A DNA stretch of 64,000 nucleotides from JANYLN01 sp041687575 (GTDB lineage: Bacteria > Planctomycetota > Phycisphaerae > UBA1845 > JANYLN01): assembly GCA_041687575.1 (NCBI GenBank), contig JAWLBS010000001.1, forward strand, positions 1 to 64,000. The letters are read 5' to 3'. Position numbers and translations under genes: made by a program. The first letter of the stretch is position 1. Each line of letters starts with the position of its first letter. Of the stretch, positions 60,368 through 64,000 are shown piece by piece. Under the pieces are notes generated by a model, which was given only the letters and a program-made list of their open reading frames with translations, made no database searches and was not told the origin of the DNA.

Positions 60368-61549
60368 ATGCGAATCGCGGTTGCGACCGAGACATGCGCC
60401 GGCGAGCGACGGGTGGCGGTCATTCCCGCGGCAGTGCCGCCCCTGATCAAAGAGGGTCTGGAGGTGCTCATCCAGGCCGGTGCGGGCCGGGAGGCCGGAT
60501 TCCCGGACGCCGAATATGAGCGGCAGGGCGTCAGGCTGGTCCAGGATCGCGACGCGCTGTTCGCCGAGGCCGACGCCGTGCTGCAGGTCCGCACAGCCGG
60601 GGCCAACCCCGTTGCCGGGCAGGCCGATATCGACCGCCTCCGCCAGGGGCAGGTGGTGATTGGTATGGCCGATCCGCTGACCAGCCTCGATGCGGTCCGG
60701 CAGGTGGCCGCACGCGGCGCGACGCTCTTTGCCCTGGAACTGCTGCCGCGGATCACGCGAGCCCAGGCGATGGACGTGCTCTCGTCGATGGCGAACATCG
60801 CCGGCTACAAGGCGGTGGTGCTGGCGGCCGACACCCTTCCCAAAATGCTGCCCATGATGATGACCGCGGCCGGGACGGTCCGTCCGGCCCGCGTGCTGGT
60901 TATCGGCGCGGGGGTGGCGGGGTTGCAGGCCATCGCCACGGCGCAGCGGCTCGGGGCGGTGGTGCAGGGCTACGACATCCGCCCGGCCGTCAAGGAGCAG
61001 GTTGAGAGCCTCGGGGCCCGGTTCGTGGAACTGGCCTTGCAGACCGGCAAGGCCGAGGCGGCCGGCGGCTATGCACGGGCGATGGACGAAGAGTTCTACC
61101 GCAAACAGCGCGAACTGCTCGGGCGGGTCGTGGCCGAGAGCGACGTGGTGGTCACCACCGCGGCCGTGCCGGGGGCGCCGGCGCCGAAGCTGGTGACAGC
61201 CGAGATGGTCGAGGGCATGGCCCCCGGGTCGGTGATTGTGGACGTCGCCGCCGAGCGCGGAGGCAACTGCGAGCTGACCCAGCCGGGCGAGACGGTCGAG
61301 CGACACGGGGTGACGATCATCGGGGCATCGAACCTGCCCGCGATGGTGCCGTACCACGCCAGCCAGATGTACGCCCGCAACATCACAACATTTTTGCTGA
61401 ATCTGTACAAGGACGGGCAGCTGCGGGTGGATGCGGACGACGAGATCATCCGCGAGACGCTTGTCTGCCGCGGTGGCGAGGTGGTCAACCCGCGGGTGCG
61501 CGAGCGGCTGGAGCAGCCGGCGGAGCGGACGCCGGACTCCTCGGCGTGA
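60368..61549 (+). CDS. pntA: NAD(P) transhydrogenase subunit alpha, soluble part
   Basis: A 393-residue protein, the NAD(H)-binding domain I of proton-translocating transhydrogenase (split alpha, part 1), related to alanine dehydrogenase. 'ATETCAGERRVAVIPAAVPPL' and 'RVLVIGAGVAGLQAIATAQRLGA' (Rossmann loop) are present, then 'VVTTAAVPGAPAPKLVTAEMVEGM' (split) and 'DVAAERGGNCELTQPGET', the conserved loop. GAGGAGG precedes the ATG. It accepts hydride from NADH in the three-gene complex with the next two genes. No membrane helices, as expected for the split form. Confidence 0.93.
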   Translation: MRIAVATETCAGERRVAVIPAAVPPLIKEGLEVLIQAGAGREAGFPDAEYERQGVRLVQDRDALFAEADAVLQVRTAGANPVAGQADIDRLRQGQVVIGMADPLTSLDAVRQVAARGATLFALELLPRITRAQAMDVLSSMANIAGYKAVVLAADTLPKMLPMMMTAAGTVRPARVLVIGAGVAGLQAIATAQRLGAVVQGYDIRPAVKEQVESLGARFVELALQTGKAEAAGGYARAMDEEFYRKQRELLGRVVAESDVVVTTAAVPGAPAPKLVTAEMVEGMAPGSVIVDVAAERGGNCELTQPGETVERHGVTIIGASNLPAMVPYHASQMYARNITTFLLNLYKDGQLRVDADDEIIRETLVCRGGEVVNPRVRERLEQPAERTPDSSA

Positions 61550-61762
61550 GGGAGGCCGCGCATCATCCGGTTGCGTGGACAGGGGGTCAGACCCCGGCGG
61601 ATTGTGCAGGGCGGGGGCGGGCCTTGAGGAGTCTGGCGCCGGGTTGGCGTTGGGGCTTGGGCGTTGGGGTCAGACCCCCAGGAGGCCCGGCAGCGCCCCG
61701 TATCCGGCTTCATCAGGACATTGTTCTGAAGGTAAAGGGTCGAGCCGTGGCAAGGTGAGGAT
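61550..61762. repeat. Spacer with GGTCAGACCCC palindromes between pntA parts
   Basis: 'GGGGTCAGACCCC' at 61583-61595 and 61667-61679, the same motif as at 58780-59089. No gene. The gap of over 200 bases inside an operon is unusual. Confidence 0.7.
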
Positions 61763-62044
61763 ATGGAACAGCTGATTCTGCTACTTACAATCTTCGTTCT
61801 GGCGATCTTTGTGGGCTTCGAGATCATCACCAAGGTGCCCCCGACGCTGCACACGCCGCTGATGTCCGGCTCGAACGCCATCAGCGGCATCACGGTCGTC
61901 GGGGCGATTCTCTCGGCCGGCACGCAGTACAGCTGGCTGACGACGACGCTGGGCTTTATCGCGATCGTGATGGCGACGGTCAACGTCGTGGGCGGGTACA
62001 TGGTGACGCACCGGATGCTGTCGATGTTCCGGGGGAGGCGCTGA
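61763..62044 (+). CDS. pntAB: NAD(P) transhydrogenase subunit alpha, membrane part
   Basis: A 93-residue protein with three membrane helices, matching the C-terminal membrane part of transhydrogenase alpha (split subunit A2). 'FVLAIFVGFEIITKVPPTLHTPLMSGSNAISG' is the signature (shown in part), with 'GTQYSWLTTTLGFIAIVMATVNVVGGY' (split). CAAGGTGAGGAT precedes the ATG. The last base of its stop codon is shared with the start of pntB. Confidence 0.92.
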   Translation: MEQLILLLTIFVLAIFVGFEIITKVPPTLHTPLMSGSNAISGITVVGAILSAGTQYSWLTTTLGFIAIVMATVNVVGGYMVTHRMLSMFRGRR

Positions 62045-63483
62045 TGATGATGGCGACAGTCGCACCGGCGATCGAAGGGGCGGGCTGGCACCTGCCGCAG
62101 GTGCTGGTCAACCTGGCGTACCTGGTGGCGTCGGTGCTGTTCATCCTCGGCCTGAAGGGGCTGACGCACCCGCGGACGGCGATGCGAGGCAACGCGATGT
62201 CGGCGGCGGGCATGCTGCTGGCGATCGTGGTCACGCTGCTGCACTGGCAGATCGTCGGTTACACCGTCGTGGTCATCGGACTGGTGGTCGGGGCGGCGAT
62301 CGGGGCGTCGCTGGCGATTTTCGCAAAGATGACAGCCATGCCGCAGATGGTGGCCCTTCTCAACGGTTTCGGGGGCGGGGCGTCAGCGGTGGTGGCGGGC
62401 GCGGCGGTGATGGAGGTGCCCGAGCCGTCGGGGCAGCTGCTGGTGGCGACGGTGATTTCGGGTCTGATCGGGGCGGTGACGTTCTGGGGCAGCCTGGTGG
62501 CATTCGGCAAGCTGCAGGATCTGCAGTTTCTGCGCAAGCCGGTGGCGTTTCCCGCCCAGCAGGCGGCTAACGCGGGGCTGTTCGTCCTGACGGTCGCGGT
62601 GGCGGCGTTGGCGGTCGGCTACGAGTCGATCCCGCTGTACTGGGTGATGCTGATCCCCGCGGCGGTCCTGGGCGTGCTGCTGGTGATCCCGATCGGCGGG
62701 GCCGACATGCCGGTGGTGGTGTCGCTGCTGAACTCATATTCGGGTCTGGCGGCGGCGGCGACCGGGTTCGTGCTCAACAACAACATGCTGATCATCGCCG
62801 GTTCGCTGGTCGGGGCGTCGGGGCTGATCCTGACGCGGATCATGTGCCGGGCGATGAACCGCTCGCTGACAAACGTCCTGTTCGGCACGCTCGGACCGAC
62901 CGCCGAGACCACGCCGCAGGAAGAGGTCTACGCCGGCAAGATCAAGTCGACCTCGGCCGAGGAGGTCGCGATGCTGTTGGAGGACGCCCGGCGGGTGGTG
63001 ATCGTGCCGGGCTACGGGCTGGCGGTCTCGCAGGCCCAGCACGCGGTCCGCGACCTGACAAGCCAGCTCGAGGCGATGGGCATTGACGTGGAGTTCGCGA
63101 TCCACCCGGTGGCCGGCCGGATGCCGGGGCACATGAACGTACTGCTGGCCGAGGTGAACATCCCGTACGAGAAGCTGCTGGAGCTGGAGCCGGCCAACGC
63201 CCTTCTGGAGCAGACGGACGTGGCGATCGTGATCGGGGCCAATGACGTGGTCAACCCCGAGGCCCGGACCAATCCCAACAGTCCGATCGCCGGCATGCCG
63301 ATCCTGAATGTAGACAAGGCCCGCACGGTGGTGGTCATCAAGCGGAGCCTGAGCCCCGGTTTTGCGGGGATCCCCAACCCCCTGTTCGCGGCGGACAACA
63401 CGCTGATGTACTTTGCCGATGGCAAACAGGCCCTGCTCGGGCTGATTGGGGCGGTCAAAGAGGGCAAGGCCGGCGTCGGGTAG
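62044..63483 (+). CDS. pntB: NAD(P) transhydrogenase subunit beta
   Basis: A 479-residue protein with about eight or nine membrane helices, then the NADP(H)-binding domain III. Membrane signatures include 'LYWVMLIPAAVLGVLLVIPIGGADMPVVVSLLNSYSG' (shown in part). Domain III has 'VVIVPGYGLAVSQAQHAVRDL', 'HPVAGRMPGHMNVLLAEVNIPYE' and 'VIGANDVVNPEA', with the 'VVVIKRSLSPGFAGIPNPLF' NADP loop. It completes the proton-pumping transhydrogenase that forms NADPH from NADH using the proton gradient. The ATG overlaps the pntAB stop; ATGs three and six bases on are alternatives. Confidence 0.94.
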   Translation: MMMATVAPAIEGAGWHLPQVLVNLAYLVASVLFILGLKGLTHPRTAMRGNAMSAAGMLLAIVVTLLHWQIVGYTVVVIGLVVGAAIGASLAIFAKMTAMPQMVALLNGFGGGASAVVAGAAVMEVPEPSGQLLVATVISGLIGAVTFWGSLVAFGKLQDLQFLRKPVAFPAQQAANAGLFVLTVAVAALAVGYESIPLYWVMLIPAAVLGVLLVIPIGGADMPVVVSLLNSYSGLAAAATGFVLNNNMLIIAGSLVGASGLILTRIMCRAMNRSLTNVLFGTLGPTAETTPQEEVYAGKIKSTSAEEVAMLLEDARRVVIVPGYGLAVSQAQHAVRDLTSQLEAMGIDVEFAIHPVAGRMPGHMNVLLAEVNIPYEKLLELEPANALLEQTDVAIVIGANDVVNPEARTNPNSPIAGMPILNVDKARTVVVIKRSLSPGFAGIPNPLFAADNTLMYFADGKQALLGLIGAVKEGKAGVG

Positions 63484-63517
63484 GCGGGACAGGCGAAAGG
63501 CGCGGGCCTGCATCCTC

Positions 63518-63537
63518 GCCGGGCGGCGCAGCCCGGC
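63518..63537 (+). terminator. Weak hairpin after pntB
   Basis: GCCGGGC, 6-base loop, GCCCGGC, followed by TTGCCCC, no T-run. Confidence 0.35.
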
Positions 63538-63661
63538 TTGCCCCAATAATTTGCGCCCGTGGTTCTGGCTTTGGCGCCGCCTCACGGGTAACATTCGTAG
63601 GCCATTCTCGACAACAATACAGGCTTTGGCGGCGCAAAAGGTGAAATGTAAGGAGCGGACA

Positions 63662-64000
63662 ATGACATTCAGAGGGAAGGTTCTTGCAGTCGTTGCACTC
63701 AGCGGTCTTTTGATCGCCCCGCAGGTCGGGCTCGCACAGCCGGCCCCGCAGGCGGCGGCCCCGGCGACCAGGCCGGCATCATCGATCCTCGACGCCGCCC
63801 CGGCCGATGCCTGGGCCGTTATAGGGGCGAACGACCTCGGGAAATTGGACACCCAGGTTATGAGCCTCGGGCAGAAACTGGGCCTGCCGATCTTTTTCGC
63901 CCCGTCGGGGCTGGTCCAGATGGGCCTGGGCATCACCCAGGGTTTCGCCCCGTCCAAGGGCATTGCCGTGATCGTGCTGAACCCCACCAAGTACGCCGGC
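63662..64000 (+). CDS. Exported protein, 3' truncated by window end
   Basis: The first 113 residues of a protein starting at the ATG at 63662 with AAGGAG nine bases upstream. Residues 1-26 are a signal peptide ('KVLAVVALSGLLIAPQVGLA', cleavage after 'LAQ'). A Pro/Ala linker ('PAPQAAAPATRPASS') follows, then 'DAAPADAWAVIGANDLGKLD' and 'SLGQKLGLPIFFAPSGLVQM', a start seen in secreted planctomycete proteins of unknown function. The rest lies beyond the window. Confidence 0.7.
   Translation, partial: MTFRGKVLAVVALSGLLIAPQVGLAQPAPQAAAPATRPASSILDAAPADAWAVIGANDLGKLDTQVMSLGQKLGLPIFFAPSGLVQMGLGITQGFAPSKGIAVIVLNPTKYAG

Overview
The window is a GC-rich scaffold segment with one 100-N assembly gap at 1787-1886. 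The gene content points to Planctomycetota, most likely a Phycisphaerae-type bacterium. It has PEP-CTERM proteins, a HAF-repeat protein, a type I dockerin, a sulfatase, an alpha-L-rhamnosidase, DUF4432, pseudopilin-like proteins, and intergenic DNA full of short palindromic repeats. This assignment is inference from gene families, not from a marker tree. No phage, transposase, CRISPR array or rRNA was seen.

Layout. 1-7300: a sialic-acid/amino-sugar module with a partial sialidase, a partial IclR regulator, two QueG-like iron-sulfur proteins, an N-acetylneuraminate lyase-type aldolase, a DMT-type transporter and an ornithine-cyclodeaminase-family enzyme, followed by a rhodanese and a DoxX/MauE protein. 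8478-15364: housekeeping (rsmE, birA), a pseudopilin-like protein, an HD-GYP protein and a GlmU-like enzyme. 15520-15750 (minus strand) holds a convincing 6S RNA with its promoter. 16250-23842: mutS, a DUF4432 epimerase-like protein, an HtrA protease, a YacL-type PIN/TRAM protein and tRNA-Pro(GGG). 24359-29322: a translationally coupled trio (sugar transferase, ATP-grasp, HAD) and two opposing genes for a beta-propeller glycosidase-like protein and a lipoprotein esterase. 29704-33252: dnaE, followed by 1.4 kb of repeats containing the 3' remnant of a SpoU methyltransferase gene.

34698-42819: carbohydrate and redox genes: a sulfatase, a secreted HAF/PEP-CTERM protein behind a promoter with a poly-C spacer, a GH78 rhamnosidase, tRNA-Val(CAC) and an orphan RnfC-like protein. 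43199-50315 is all minus strand: PanE, an SDR, an RRM protein, PEP-CTERM and dockerin proteins, and an ECF sigma/anti-sigma/secreted protein operon. 50455-64000: rpmB, then gatC, gatA and gatB separated by unrelated genes (including a low-GC DUF3800 gene), a GspG-tailed membrane protein, DUF4870, an SMP-30 lactonase, the three-gene proton-pumping transhydrogenase, and a partial secreted protein.

The most notable non-gene signals are the 6S RNA, the homopolymer in a promoter spacer (possible phase variation), 107-bp direct repeats flanking the gene that promoter serves, hairpin repeats whose stems covary, and several repeat families concentrated at gene 3' ends. Promoters resemble the sigma70 consensus, seen best at both tRNAs and the 6S RNA. 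Ribosome binding sites are mostly GGAGG-like, but rsmE and mutS look leaderless.
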